Of a DNA stretch of 16,252 nucleotides, positions 1 through 8,023 are shown one piece after another. This DNA comes from JAWOJF01 sp046481785. Lineage in GTDB: Bacteria > Bacteroidota > Ignavibacteria > Ignavibacteriales > Ignavibacteriaceae. Where the stretch lies: contig JAWOJF010000288.1 in NCBI GenBank assembly GCA_046481785.1, positions 1 through 16,252 of the forward strand, written 5' to 3'. How positions within the stretch are numbered: the first letter of the stretch is position 1; each line of letters opens with the position of its first letter. A model generated the notes under the pieces. The model ran no database searches and was not told where the DNA came from. It saw nothing but the letters and a program-made list of their open reading frames with translations. The position numbers and the translations under genes were made by a program.

Positions 1-206
1 CCCATTTTACCGGCTCGTTTAATAAGCTTAATTTTTTCATTTTCCTTTGAAAGCTGTTCGACAAAATTTCCCGTTCCATCGGGTGAATTATCATCAACAA
101 TAAGAATATCTACATCCTGATGTTGTTCAAGAATATCCGGAATTAATCTGCCTATATTTTCAAGCTCGTTATAAGTAGGAATTATTACAAGAGATTTTTC
201 AGCCAT
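1..206 (-). CDS. Polyprenol-phosphate mannose synthase-like GT2 glycosyltransferase, N-terminal part (3' end outside window)
   Basis: Only the first 68 codons are visible; the gene runs off the left edge. It starts at the ATG whose complement is at 204-206. The peptide opens MAEKSLVIIPTYNELENIG and then has an LIVDDNSPDGTG segment. These are the nucleotide-binding strand and the first aspartate motif of GT-A glycosyltransferases, and the PTYNE/DDNSPDGT pair is typical of the DPM1 branch, which moves mannose or glucose from GDP or UDP onto polyprenyl phosphate at the cytoplasmic face of the membrane. Only 14 bases separate it from the preceding phosphotransferase gene, so it is probably co-transcribed. 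The acceptor-side half cannot be seen, so I cannot say whether C-terminal membrane segments follow. A plain EPS glycosyltransferase of family GT2 is the alternative. Confidence 0.85.
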   Translation of the reverse strand, partial: MAEKSLVIIPTYNELENIGRLIPDILEQHQDVDILIVDDNSPDGTGNFVEQLSKENEKIKLIKRAGKM

Positions 207-220
207 AAGTTTTTATTTTA

Positions 221-1645
221 TTATTCATAGTGTCCCTTACCAAAAAGGACTACAAAAATTGTTCTGAGTAAAATTTTAAAATCCATTCTTAAAGACATAT
301 TCTCAATATAAAAAAGATCATAACGAAGTTTAACTTTTACATCTTCAATCGTTTCATCATACTTATGTTTAACCTGTGCCCACCCGGTAATGCCGGGGCG
401 TACTTTTAGTCTTCTTTTATAATAAGGAATTTCCTGTGTCAGTTTCTCAACAAAAAACGGTCGTTCAGGACGGGGGCCTACAACCGACATATCACCTTTC
501 AGCACATTAACAAACTGGGGGATTTCATCTACTCTTACCTTCCTGACAAATTTGCCTACTTTGGTTATACGGGGATCATCCTTTTGAGACCAGATCGGTC
601 CTGTATGTTTCTCTGCATCGGCATACATTGAGCGGAACTTAATCATTCTGAATGTTACGCCATTCATACCGCAGCGCTCCTGTATAAAAAATGCAGGACC
701 TTTGCTTTCAAGTTTTATTGCAATTGCTGCAGCAACACATACCGGCAGTGAAACAAGCAGTATTATAAACGACACAATAATATCAATTACCCGTTTAAGT
801 TTCTTTTCCCATTCGGGCATAAGCTGAGGCATAATATCAATCAGGGGAATACCATATATCTGGGATGTTCTTGCCTGCCCGCTTAGTATTTCATAAAGAT
901 CAGGAACAATTTTAATTTGTACATCTTTATTATCGCAGATGCCTATTATATCTATCAGTATATCGCTTTCCCTGTCCGGCAGAAAAGAATCTCTTTTCTC
1001 AAGAGCAATTACTATTTCTTGTATGGAATATTCTTCGATAACATTTGTTAGTGTATCTAACTTACCAACAACATTTATTCCCTTGTACGACTCTTTTAAT
1101 TTTTCATCCTTTGTTACAAGATATGCCACAACATCCAGCCCCAGGGCCTTATGTTTAATAAGCTGGTCATGAACTTCCTTTGCACGCGGATTAAATCCGA
1201 TAATAAGGGTGTTCTTTCTTCCATACCCCTTAATTAAAAGGTTTCTTTGTAAACTGCGGATAAACAATCTGCCAGTACCTGCAAACAGCAGGAATAATCC
1301 CCAGTAAATAAAAATTAATATCCTTGTAGAAGAAGAAAAATTATGGATATAGTCATCAATAAAGATCAGAAAGAACAAAATAAAAATACCAACAAACGAA
1401 GCCTTGAATAAAGTAGATATTTCATCGAACCTGGAGGCAGCAAACCATGTACGGTACATCCCCACGAATGTAAAAATTATCAGCCAGTAAAAATAAACCA
1501 CCAGCATAGGAAAAAACATTTCAGGAAGAATAATAATTGCAAACCATCCGGACTCTATCCTGAAATAGAAATAAATAATCCATGCCAGATTAATAGTAAA
1601 GAAATCGGATAGAAGGATTAATATTTTTTCTGTGGTTTTATTCAA
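221..1645 (-). CDS. Undecaprenyl-phosphate sugar-1-phosphate transferase (WbaP/WcaJ-type initiating enzyme)
   Basis: A 474-residue polyprenyl glycosylphosphotransferase that should start the repeat unit by moving a sugar-1-phosphate from a UDP-sugar to undecaprenyl phosphate. The N-terminal third (about 8-130) holds roughly four hydrophobic segments. A central CoA-binding-like Rossmann region spans about 140-265. The C-terminal bacterial sugar transferase domain starts with a membrane helix near 285-310. Signature residues are all present: KFRSM at 336-340, the catalytic DE pair in VDEIPQ at 373-374, GPRPE at 390-394 and RPGITGWAQV at 416-425. Length matches the long three-part family, not the short PglC form. 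The start is TTG (complement of 1643-1645): an in-frame TGA lies nine codons upstream and the next Met is residue 43, inside the membrane region. No clear Shine-Dalgarno is seen. The sugar specificity is unknown. Confidence 0.95.
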   Translation of the reverse strand: MNKTTEKILILLSDFFTINLAWIIYFYFRIESGWFAIIILPEMFFPMLVVYFYWLIIFTFVGMYRTWFAASRFDEISTLFKASFVGIFILFFLIFIDDYIHNFSSSTRILIFIYWGLFLLFAGTGRLFIRSLQRNLLIKGYGRKNTLIIGFNPRAKEVHDQLIKHKALGLDVVAYLVTKDEKLKESYKGINVVGKLDTLTNVIEEYSIQEIVIALEKRDSFLPDRESDILIDIIGICDNKDVQIKIVPDLYEILSGQARTSQIYGIPLIDIMPQLMPEWEKKLKRVIDIIVSFIILLVSLPVCVAAAIAIKLESKGPAFFIQERCGMNGVTFRMIKFRSMYADAEKHTGPIWSQKDDPRITKVGKFVRKVRVDEIPQFVNVLKGDMSVVGPRPERPFFVEKLTQEIPYYKRRLKVRPGITGWAQVKHKYDETIEDVKVKLRYDLFYIENMSLRMDFKILLRTIFVVLFGKGHYE

Positions 1646-1673
1646 ATTAACAGAACCGATTATAATTTTTCAG

Positions 1674-2507
1674 TTAGAAATAATTTCTTTTAATGTAAAA
1701 CAAAAAATTCTGAACTCTTCTTCTTATAAATAAGGGTAAAAGAGAAAATAAATACTGCATAAAGTTTAAGATAAAAGCTTTGCTATAATTTGGATATTCA
1801 TTCCTGTATTTTTTAATAAGACCTAAAATAGTTCTGGCAGCAAGCCTCTGATTTCCAACAGAGAGGTTTTGTCCGGCATTCATATACAGTGATAAATGAT
1901 CCTGGATATTATACAGCTTTCCCCTTTTACCTAATCGCAGCCATAAATCCCAGTCTTCAACAAACCTGTAATTGTTGTACCCGCCAATTTCCAGGACAGG
2001 CTGCTTACGAAAAACAACAGTATTATGCCAGAACGGATTAGCATATAATGCATTGTTCCTTATCGCTGAATCAGTTTCTCTTTTTAAGAACTTATACATT
2101 TCTTTCCGGTTTCCATCAACCATAACTGCGCCGCCGCCAACCAGAACATAATCCTTGTTGCTTTGAAGAAACTCAATTTGTTTGCTGAGTTTATCCTCGG
2201 AGCACCACTCATCATCATCATCTAACCTGGCAATAAATTCTCCGGCTGCTATCTTTATTCCATAATTCAGATAATCTGATATTCCGGGATTTTTACTTTT
2301 TTGAACATTAAAATATTTTATTCTTTTATCTTTAACAGTATACTGTTCAACTATATCTTTTGTGTTATCAGTTGACTGGTTGTCAATAATAAGTAATTCC
2401 CATAATTCATAATTTTGCCTGAGAACGCTCTCAATTGCCAGCCCTATAGTGCCTGCACGGTTATAGGTGGGCATCAGGATACTAACTATTATTTTGTTAT
2501 TGTCCAT
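1674..2507 (-). CDS. GT2 family glycosyltransferase
   Basis: A 277-residue inverting glycosyltransferase of the GT-A fold, expected to add one sugar to the lipid-linked repeat unit at the cytoplasmic face. The first strand reads VSILMPTYNRAGT (8-20), followed by LLIIDNQSTDNT (38-49). The metal-binding DxD site is in ARLDDDDEW (93-101), and the probable catalytic-base region is VEDWDLWLRLG (183-193). A hydrophobic, basic C-terminal tail (about 245-277, with RRR at 262-264) could hold the protein on the membrane. The start is ATG at 2507. A 36-base gap separates it from the deacetylase gene upstream and 28 bases lie before the phosphotransferase gene, so it looks like part of one operon. Donor and acceptor cannot be read from the sequence. 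Confidence 0.93.
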   Translation of the reverse strand: MDNNKIIVSILMPTYNRAGTIGLAIESVLRQNYELWELLIIDNQSTDNTKDIVEQYTVKDKRIKYFNVQKSKNPGISDYLNYGIKIAAGEFIARLDDDDEWCSEDKLSKQIEFLQSNKDYVLVGGGAVMVDGNRKEMYKFLKRETDSAIRNNALYANPFWHNTVVFRKQPVLEIGGYNNYRFVEDWDLWLRLGKRGKLYNIQDHLSLYMNAGQNLSVGNQRLAARTILGLIKKYRNEYPNYSKAFILNFMQYLFSLLPLFIRRRVQNFLFYIKRNYF

Positions 2508-2543
2508 TAATCTTGATTAAAAGAAGTTATATTTTGATTCATT

Positions 2544-3368
2544 TTAACCTGGTATAACATCTTTTATCGGGGAAAAGTTAAAATCATTAAGAAGTTTTTT
2601 GAATTTCTTTTCGGTTTCTTCCAGATTAGAATAATGTCTCAGTTTATAATTCAGCTTTATATCTTTTACTCTTGGCTGTCCCGGGTCAAATTCCCAGGGG
2701 TGAATGTAAAACAGATATAAACCCTTCTTCTTTAAGATTTTATTTATCCCAAAATTAAAGATTTTATAAGGAATAAAACGGAAATAAAAACCCCCTGACC
2801 AGGGTAATTTTATCCCCCCAACTTCATAATAGGAAAGCATAACCTGGTAAAATCCTTTCTTCATTTCGAAGACCGGAGTTTCAGGTATAACAAAATCTTT
2901 AAGTTTCCCGTACCTGCTGTGAGCAACAGTCTGGAACAAACTTGAATCATATTTAAAACCTAATGATATAAGGATATCAAAGGCCCAGTCAGTAATTGAA
3001 AAACTGGGGGCTCTGTAGCCGATCACCTTCTCACCGGTTATATCTTCAAGAATATTTTTTGCTTTTGATACATCTTCTCTGAATTTTTCAGGGGTAAGCG
3101 AATATATTAATTCGTGATTATATCCATGACAGGCAATTTCATGCCCCGCGGTATGAATTTTCTTAATTAATAAAGGAAATCTTTCAGCAATCCAGCCGAG
3201 GACAAAAAATGTAGCCTTTGCTTCGTTTTTCTCTAACAGGTCAAGTATAAGATTAATATTTCTTTCTACCCTTGAAACACTGCCGTCCCAGCTCTTTTTA
3301 TCTATAGCCTGTTTCAGATTTTCAACCTGGAACCAATCTTCAACATCAACACTTAACAGTGTTTTCAT
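2544..3368 (-). CDS. Polysaccharide deacetylase with DUF3473-type C-terminus (XrtA-system-like)
   Basis: A 274-residue NodB-fold carbohydrate deacetylase. The metal and catalytic residues of carbohydrate esterase family 4 are visible: SVDVEDWF at 6-13, HGYNH at 81-85 (two metal-ligand histidines), YRAPSFS at 118-124 and a late HPWEFDPGQPR at 223-233. The last, with GGFYFRFIPY at 192-201, is the hallmark of the DUF3473 branch known from exosortase (XrtA)-associated exopolysaccharide loci, although no exosortase is visible here. There is no signal peptide: the protein begins at once with the first catalytic strand, so it probably acts in the cytoplasm on a nucleotide-linked or lipid-linked amino sugar. 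The start ATG overlaps the stop of the formyltransferase gene (ATGA, 3365-3368), with an AAGGA motif four bases upstream. The substrate is presumably an N-acetylhexosamine (inference). Confidence 0.92.
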   Translation of the reverse strand: MKTLLSVDVEDWFQVENLKQAIDKKSWDGSVSRVERNINLILDLLEKNEAKATFFVLGWIAERFPLLIKKIHTAGHEIACHGYNHELIYSLTPEKFREDVSKAKNILEDITGEKVIGYRAPSFSITDWAFDILISLGFKYDSSLFQTVAHSRYGKLKDFVIPETPVFEMKKGFYQVMLSYYEVGGIKLPWSGGFYFRFIPYKIFNFGINKILKKKGLYLFYIHPWEFDPGQPRVKDIKLNYKLRHYSNLEETEKKFKKLLNDFNFSPIKDVIPG

Positions 3369-4171
3369 CTTATCCTTAAACCTTTCGCCTTGAATGCCTG
3401 TATATCCTTTTTAACAGGAAAGGTATTATACGTTGCGCAGGTATTGTCATTTTTTATAAAATCCTGTTCACCTTTATCAAGTTTTTCAATTGCTTTAAGA
3501 AACAATTCAGCGCTTATTTTTTTTGTTCTTTTAATCAAATGCTCCAACGGTTCTTCCGGATTTAATTTAAATTCATGCTGTATCAATATTTCACCATCAT
3601 CAAGTTTGTCATTCATTTTATGAATTGTTATAGCACTCACCGGATCTTTATCATAATTATAAAGCGACCAGAAATTAGGCATCATACCCCTGTTTTTAGG
3701 AAGCTTTGAAGTATGAATATTAAAACAACCGATCCGGGGCAATTCCAAAATGCCCTTTTTAAAAATCTGGCTTGCTGCAACTGAAAAAACGACATCAATA
3801 TTAAGAGCCTTAAGGAAATCCAGGGATTCCTTAGAATTAATATTTTTTATATGTATAATATTTAAGTTATTCTTCAGAATTACATGTTCGGCTGAAAAAA
3901 CACCGGGCATTTTCCCATGAAAAATATTAACAGCCATGTAATTTAATAATTTATACGATACAAATTTAATACCCATAACAAGAAAGCCCCAATAGCCGTA
4001 AAAATGAAGCATTTGTAAAACCAGCTTTTTAACTGATTTTTTACCCAATGGGGGCTGTATAATAATCCCTTTAAGCACAAATTTACCGGAAATATCTTTT
4101 TTAAGTAATTCCTTAAAAAAGATTGGAACATAAAACGGATCGTCCTGGGTAACTAATAGGATGTTAAGCAT
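3365..4171 (-). CDS. Formyltransferase-family protein (methionyl-tRNA formyltransferase fold, probable sugar N-formyltransferase)
   Basis: A 268-residue protein with the formyltransferase core. The catalytic triad is visible: Asn151 and His153 in CFNIHTSKLP, then LPKNRG at 157-162, and Asp191 in KLDDGEIL (190-195), matching the Asn-His-Asp triad of formyltransferases that use N10-formyl-tetrahydrofolate. The anchor domain of methionyl-tRNA formyltransferase is absent and the context is a polysaccharide locus, so the likely role is N-formylation of an amino sugar. Residues about 57-80 are an aromatic, hydrophobic insertion before the catalytic domain that may contact membrane or a lipid-linked substrate (inference). 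Its stop overlaps the start of the deacetylase gene by four bases, which couples their translation. The start is ATG at 4171, with no clear Shine-Dalgarno. No aminotransferase that would make the usual amine substrate is in the window. Confidence 0.88.
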   Translation of the reverse strand: MLNILLVTQDDPFYVPIFFKELLKKDISGKFVLKGIIIQPPLGKKSVKKLVLQMLHFYGYWGFLVMGIKFVSYKLLNYMAVNIFHGKMPGVFSAEHVILKNNLNIIHIKNINSKESLDFLKALNIDVVFSVAASQIFKKGILELPRIGCFNIHTSKLPKNRGMMPNFWSLYNYDKDPVSAITIHKMNDKLDDGEILIQHEFKLNPEEPLEHLIKRTKKISAELFLKAIEKLDKGEQDFIKNDNTCATYNTFPVKKDIQAFKAKGLRIR

Positions 4172-4208
4172 GTAAAATTAAGTTGATTTTAGAAAATAAT
4201 TACAGAAT

Positions 4209-5321
4209 TTATTCTACTGAATTGAAAATATTTACCAGTTCCTTTACAGTGGTGGTAATATTAAAATCTTTAGCCCTTTTAATCCCCTCATTTTTTAACT
4301 TGTTGTACCATTCTTTATCATCAAGCACTTTCAGAATATCGTTAGAAAATGAATGATAATCATCCGGCTCATGCAAAATCCCGCCCGAACCAATTATTTC
4401 TTTTAATGATGTATTATTTGATGCTAAAACAGGTAATCCTGACTGCATTGCTTCTAAAGGCGGATAACCAAATCCTTCATAGAATGAAGGGAATAAAAAA
4501 AGTGAAGAAACATTATAAAGCTGTTTCAGTAAATGGTCGTCCACCCCTTTTAAATAAATAACATTTTCCCTTTTTTCAATTTCCTTCAGTAATTCTGCTC
4601 CGCCATAGCCAATCTTTCCAATTAACAGGAATTTAATATTATTATTTTTTTTATAAACTTCATCAGCAATTTTCATAATACCAGGAATATTTTTCCTGTT
4701 TTCTATCATGCCTAAGTACATAACAATATGTTCCGGCGAGCCGAACATTTTTTTTACTTCATCTTTTTCATTTTCTGACAAATTCATAGGATAGAATTCT
4801 TTTTCGGCTGCCTGGTATACAACCTTAATTTTATCTTCCGGGACATTATAATACTTAAGAATATCCATTTTTGAATATTCCGATACGGTTACAATAAGAT
4901 CACTTTTTTTGATCGAAAAATAGGTAAAAAACTGAAGATATTTTCTGTAAATAAACGGATGAAAGGATTTGTCAACCAGGTAAATAACATCATGAAGTAC
5001 CAGTATATACTTGGCAGTCTTTACCTTAACCAACGGGGTTAATTGATTAACTGAAAAGAACAAATCAATTTTGTTTTTTTCCAGGTACCCGGGAAGAATA
5101 AAGTTCATCCAGAATGGGGCATAAAGCTTTTGAGGTACGGAACTTTTTCCTGTAGCTATATTTACAAAATAATCATCATTAATATTTAATTTATCATAAG
5201 AGAATAAGTAATATTTGTTCTTTTTGTCAACGGATGGCAGCTCATTTAAAAAGGTATTTAAGAACCTGCCTATACCAGTCATTTTCCTTTCCAGTATTCT
5301 GGCATCAATACCTATGTTCAT
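4209..5321 (-). CDS. GT4 family glycosyltransferase
   Basis: A 370-residue retaining glycosyltransferase of the GT-B fold. The N-terminal Rossmann domain begins MNIGIDARILERKMTGIGRF, where the glycine-rich GIGRF turn (16-20) is expected near the donor site. LHDVIYL at 109-115 and VTVSEYSK at 144-151 are typical of the family that includes mannosyltransferases. The C-terminal domain starts near 195 and has the EX7E motif complete (Glu282 and Glu290 in YEGFGYPPLEAM), followed by GLPVLASN (295-302). No membrane segments are seen, so it should work in the cytoplasm on lipid-linked intermediates. The start ATG overlaps the stop of the preceding GT2 gene (ATGA, 5318-5321), suggesting coupled synthesis. 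A mannosyl or rhamnosyl donor is possible but not shown. Confidence 0.94.
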   Translation of the reverse strand: MNIGIDARILERKMTGIGRFLNTFLNELPSVDKKNKYYLFSYDKLNINDDYFVNIATGKSSVPQKLYAPFWMNFILPGYLEKNKIDLFFSVNQLTPLVKVKTAKYILVLHDVIYLVDKSFHPFIYRKYLQFFTYFSIKKSDLIVTVSEYSKMDILKYYNVPEDKIKVVYQAAEKEFYPMNLSENEKDEVKKMFGSPEHIVMYLGMIENRKNIPGIMKIADEVYKKNNNIKFLLIGKIGYGGAELLKEIEKRENVIYLKGVDDHLLKQLYNVSSLFLFPSFYEGFGYPPLEAMQSGLPVLASNNTSLKEIIGSGGILHEPDDYHSFSNDILKVLDDKEWYNKLKNEGIKRAKDFNITTTVKELVNIFNSVE

Positions 5322-6244
5322 TTATTACTCACTAATTTCATATTGTTTCTTAATAAATAGAAAAATGCATTAAGTTTTTGACTAGATTTTTTTCTATTCA
5401 AAGGGAACAGAACTGTCCATATTATAATCTGGGATACTGCCTGCATACGGAGGAACAATTTCATTAATAATTTATATACCCCTTGGTAATGTTTGGATAT
5501 AAAAATATTTTTACTTGAATAAGTTCTTATTGTATACAGCGTATAATCTTTTTTACCTGATACACTTCCAATGTGATGGATTTTTAATCCGGGACAGTAA
5601 ATAATTTTATATCCGGAATTTTTTACCCTTTTACAAAGATCAACTTCCTCAAAGAACATAAAATAATCTTTATCAAATCCGCCTGCCTGTTTAAATATTT
5701 CAGATTTTATAAATATAGCAGCGCCTAAAATCCAGTCTATTTCCAGTATATTATTACCCTTTAGTTTTGTATATAGTGTAACAATAAATCCTTCAAGGAA
5801 GACCCCCATACCAAAAAGATTGAAAAGTTCGAACAATATGTTAGGATAAAAACCAGCAGAAAAATCGAACAGGGGCGGCTTTACCTGTTGTTTAGGGGCG
5901 GCAATCCCAACTAATCCATCATTTTTGAATAAACTTATAATAGGGGAAAAAACATCTTCTTTAATTATAGTATCAGGATTCAGAAAACAAATATACTCAC
6001 CCGATGCTTTTAAAAACCCGAAATTACACCCTTTACCAAAGCCCAAATTATTATCCAGATAATAAAAGTGGATATTACTGCTCTTATACTTCTTTTCAAC
6101 TTCAGGTAAGTCTTTATCTGGTGAGTTATTGTCTATGATAATAATTTCATAATCAATAACAATTGTTGTATTTAGAATACTGTTAATACAATTTTCAATT
6201 TCTTTAGCAAGATTGTAATTTACAATAATAAGTGATAGGTTCAT
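5318..6244 (-). CDS. GT2 family glycosyltransferase (WbbL/rhamnosyltransferase-like)
   Basis: A 308-residue GT-A glycosyltransferase. It opens MNLSLIIVNYNLAKEI, followed by IIIIDNNSPDKD (34-45) and DNNLGFGKGCNFG (64-76). The metal site is in CFLNPDTIIKED (86-97), and an acceptor/catalytic region FMFFEEVDLCKRV is at 195-207. The IVNYN / NNLGFG / NPD / FEEVDLC series is typical of the branch of GT2 enzymes that includes WbbL-type rhamnosyltransferases. The tail (about 255-285) is hydrophobic and may associate with the membrane. Its ATG directly follows the stop codon of the upstream rhamnosyltransferase-like gene (stop 6245-6247, start 6242-6244) and its own stop overlaps the next start. It is thus tightly packed in a translationally coupled run. 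Rhamnose as donor is inference. Confidence 0.93.
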   Translation of the reverse strand: MNLSLIIVNYNLAKEIENCINSILNTTIVIDYEIIIIDNNSPDKDLPEVEKKYKSSNIHFYYLDNNLGFGKGCNFGFLKASGEYICFLNPDTIIKEDVFSPIISLFKNDGLVGIAAPKQQVKPPLFDFSAGFYPNILFELFNLFGMGVFLEGFIVTLYTKLKGNNILEIDWILGAAIFIKSEIFKQAGGFDKDYFMFFEEVDLCKRVKNSGYKIIYCPGLKIHHIGSVSGKKDYTLYTIRTYSSKNIFISKHYQGVYKLLMKLFLRMQAVSQIIIWTVLFPLNRKKSSQKLNAFFYLLRNNMKLVSNK

Positions 6245-7102
6245 TTATTTTTCTTGATATTTCCCGAACTTATGTTTCCTGTAATCTTTATACCCTTTTA
6301 TAATCATTTTTAATTTTGCTATTTTTTTTTCTTCAAAGAGGAGAATTTTAATTAAGTTGTTTCTGAATGATATTAAATCATCCTTAAAAAAGGAACTATA
6401 CTTATTCTTGTAAATGCTCCTTAGATAAAATCTGTTCCTGGTCTGATAATACAACCGGATGGGGTTATGATTAGTTGGATAAACTTTCTTGAAACCAATT
6501 TTTTTTTCTGCAAGTTTTCCGACATTATGAAAAAGAACTGCATTTTTTACTCTTACAATTTGGTAATTATTTTCTTTTAACCTTATACAATAGTCATAGT
6601 CCACATAATCAATAAATAATTTCTCATTATATCCTCCGGTTTTATTAAATGCTGCCAGGTTAATAATATTTCCGGAAGTCATCACAACACTCTCATTTTC
6701 ATATATCTTCTCTCTGAGATTACAATTTAGACTAAACGATGTGAGATGCTCCGGGGCAGCTAGCCCGATAAATTCATTTCCCGAACAACACTCGATTAAT
6801 TTTTCAACCATATTGGGCGTAGCAATACTATCCTGATCCATCGTTAATAAATATTCGAATCCTTCGTTGACGGCCTTCTGTGCGCCTATATTTAATGCGG
6901 CTGCAATCCCCAAATTTGTATGGTTACAAATATATCTAACATGGTCAAATAAAAGGATTTGATCAAGTATGGTTTTATTAATAACAGGCGCAGAATTATC
7001 AACTGCAAAAAGGATATCAACCTGGTTTATGTAACTCTTAATGTTTTCTAAAACTTCCCAGTCGGGGTTATATAAAACAACTATAGCAGCAACTTTTGAC
7101 AT
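6245..7102 (-). CDS. Rhamnosyltransferase-like GT2 glycosyltransferase (second tandem copy)
   Basis: A 285-residue GT2 enzyme of the RfbF/rhamnosyltransferase type. It opens with AAIVVLYNP (5-13) and has the short FAVDNSA strand (32-38), NLGIAAALNIGA (63-74), the metal-binding LLTMDQDS (85-92), VMTSGNIINL (140-149) and FIDYVDYDYCIRL (163-175). A basic RNRFYLR stretch lies at 222-228. The same landmarks in the same order occur in the gene just upstream (7126-7995); by eye about two in five residues agree along the whole length, so the two arose by duplication or were recruited as a pair. The start is ATG at 7102, with a weak purine-rich AGAGAG leader. It probably adds a deoxyhexose such as rhamnose to the lipid-linked unit; the linkage is unknown. 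Confidence 0.92.
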   Translation of the reverse strand: MSKVAAIVVLYNPDWEVLENIKSYINQVDILFAVDNSAPVINKTILDQILLFDHVRYICNHTNLGIAAALNIGAQKAVNEGFEYLLTMDQDSIATPNMVEKLIECCSGNEFIGLAAPEHLTSFSLNCNLREKIYENESVVMTSGNIINLAAFNKTGGYNEKLFIDYVDYDYCIRLKENNYQIVRVKNAVLFHNVGKLAEKKIGFKKVYPTNHNPIRLYYQTRNRFYLRSIYKNKYSSFFKDDLISFRNNLIKILLFEEKKIAKLKMIIKGYKDYRKHKFGKYQEK

Positions 7103-7125
7103 TCTTTTCTCTCTGTTATAAACTT

Positions 7126-7995
7126 CTATTTTTCGAACCGTCCTGTTTTCCCTTTTAAGTAATCAATATATCCAAGGGTTGCCATTTTTAGTTTCAAAAT
7201 TTTTTCGTTTTCAAATAAAATTACTTTCAAAAGAGTGCGCCAGAATAACTGAGCCTCGACTCTGAATAACTCAGGGAAATAACGTTTATATTTTTTCAAA
7301 TATTGCCTGTTCCGGGCTTTATAATAAAATCTTATCGGCGAATGATTATAGAGGTAAACTGTTCGATAAAATAAATTCTTTTTAATAGGAGATGCTTCAT
7401 TATGCTGCAGCAGAATCTCGTTACACTGAATCAGCTTATATCCCATCATATTCAATCTTAAACAATATTCAGTATCAACATGATCGATAAAATAATCTTC
7501 ATTAAATCCACCTATATCTTTAAAAGCTAACAAGTTTAATAAATTTCCTGACGTCATTACCGCCAATTCAGTTGTATATTTTTTAGCAGACGGGACTAAA
7601 GAATGAGCCTCATTATAATGGAACGGAGATATGAGGCCAACACCCTTAAATATTTTCATTCCTTCAAGAAATGTTTCTATCATGCCTGGAGGTGCCTTAC
7701 TATCCTGGTCCATAGTTAAAAGGTAAGTGCAACCTTGCTCATCAGCTTTCTTAGCACCTATATTTAATGCAGCAGCAACTCCCAGATTATCCTCATTAAA
7801 AATGTATTCAACACCTGAATGATTCTGAAAATATTCTGCTATCTCATAATTCCTTTTTTCAGAATTATCAATTATAAAAAGAAAATTTATTTGATTAATG
7901 TATGAATTAATATTTTGAATAACCTCTACATGAGGATTATATAATACCACAACTCCCGCAATAGCCTTATCACCGATTGTTATATGTGTATTCAT
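7126..7995 (-). CDS. Rhamnosyltransferase-like GT2 glycosyltransferase (first tandem copy)
   Basis: A 289-residue paralogue of the gene that follows. Family landmarks are AGVVVLYNP (13-21), FIIDNSE (40-46), NLGVAAALNIGA (70-81), LLTMDQDS (92-99) with the DxD metal site, VMTSGNLLNL (146-155), YFIDHVDTEYCLRL (168-181) and KARNRQYLKKY (226-236). It has about eight more residues at the N-terminus than its neighbour; the ATG at 7995 is the upstream choice, and the core starts near residue 10. The gap to the next gene is 23 bases and to the preceding GT4 gene 28 bases, so operon membership is likely. Divergence between the copies suggests different acceptors or linkages and not simple redundancy (inference). 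Confidence 0.92.
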   Translation of the reverse strand: MNTHITIGDKAIAGVVVLYNPHVEVIQNINSYINQINFLFIIDNSEKRNYEIAEYFQNHSGVEYIFNEDNLGVAAALNIGAKKADEQGCTYLLTMDQDSKAPPGMIETFLEGMKIFKGVGLISPFHYNEAHSLVPSAKKYTTELAVMTSGNLLNLLAFKDIGGFNEDYFIDHVDTEYCLRLNMMGYKLIQCNEILLQHNEASPIKKNLFYRTVYLYNHSPIRFYYKARNRQYLKKYKRYFPELFRVEAQLFWRTLLKVILFENEKILKLKMATLGYIDYLKGKTGRFEK

Positions 7996-8023
7996 TAATC
8001 CAATAGCTCAGTAATTTTGATAA

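Noticed and set aside
939..1172. Open frame of 77 codons on the plus strand inside the phosphotransferase gene.
   Set aside because: It lies opposite a complete, well-conserved gene and its product is low-complexity Ser-rich, as expected for an antisense shadow.
2508..2519. Short palindrome TAATC-TT-GATTA between the deacetylase and GT2 genes, considered as a terminator or operator.
   Set aside because: Arms of five AT-rich base pairs and a two-base loop are too weak for a terminator, and no T-run follows in the direction of transcription.
3390..3623. Open frame of 77 codons on the plus strand opposite the formyltransferase gene.
   Set aside because: It is antisense to a gene with intact catalytic motifs; no family features, and no gene on this strand anywhere else in the window.
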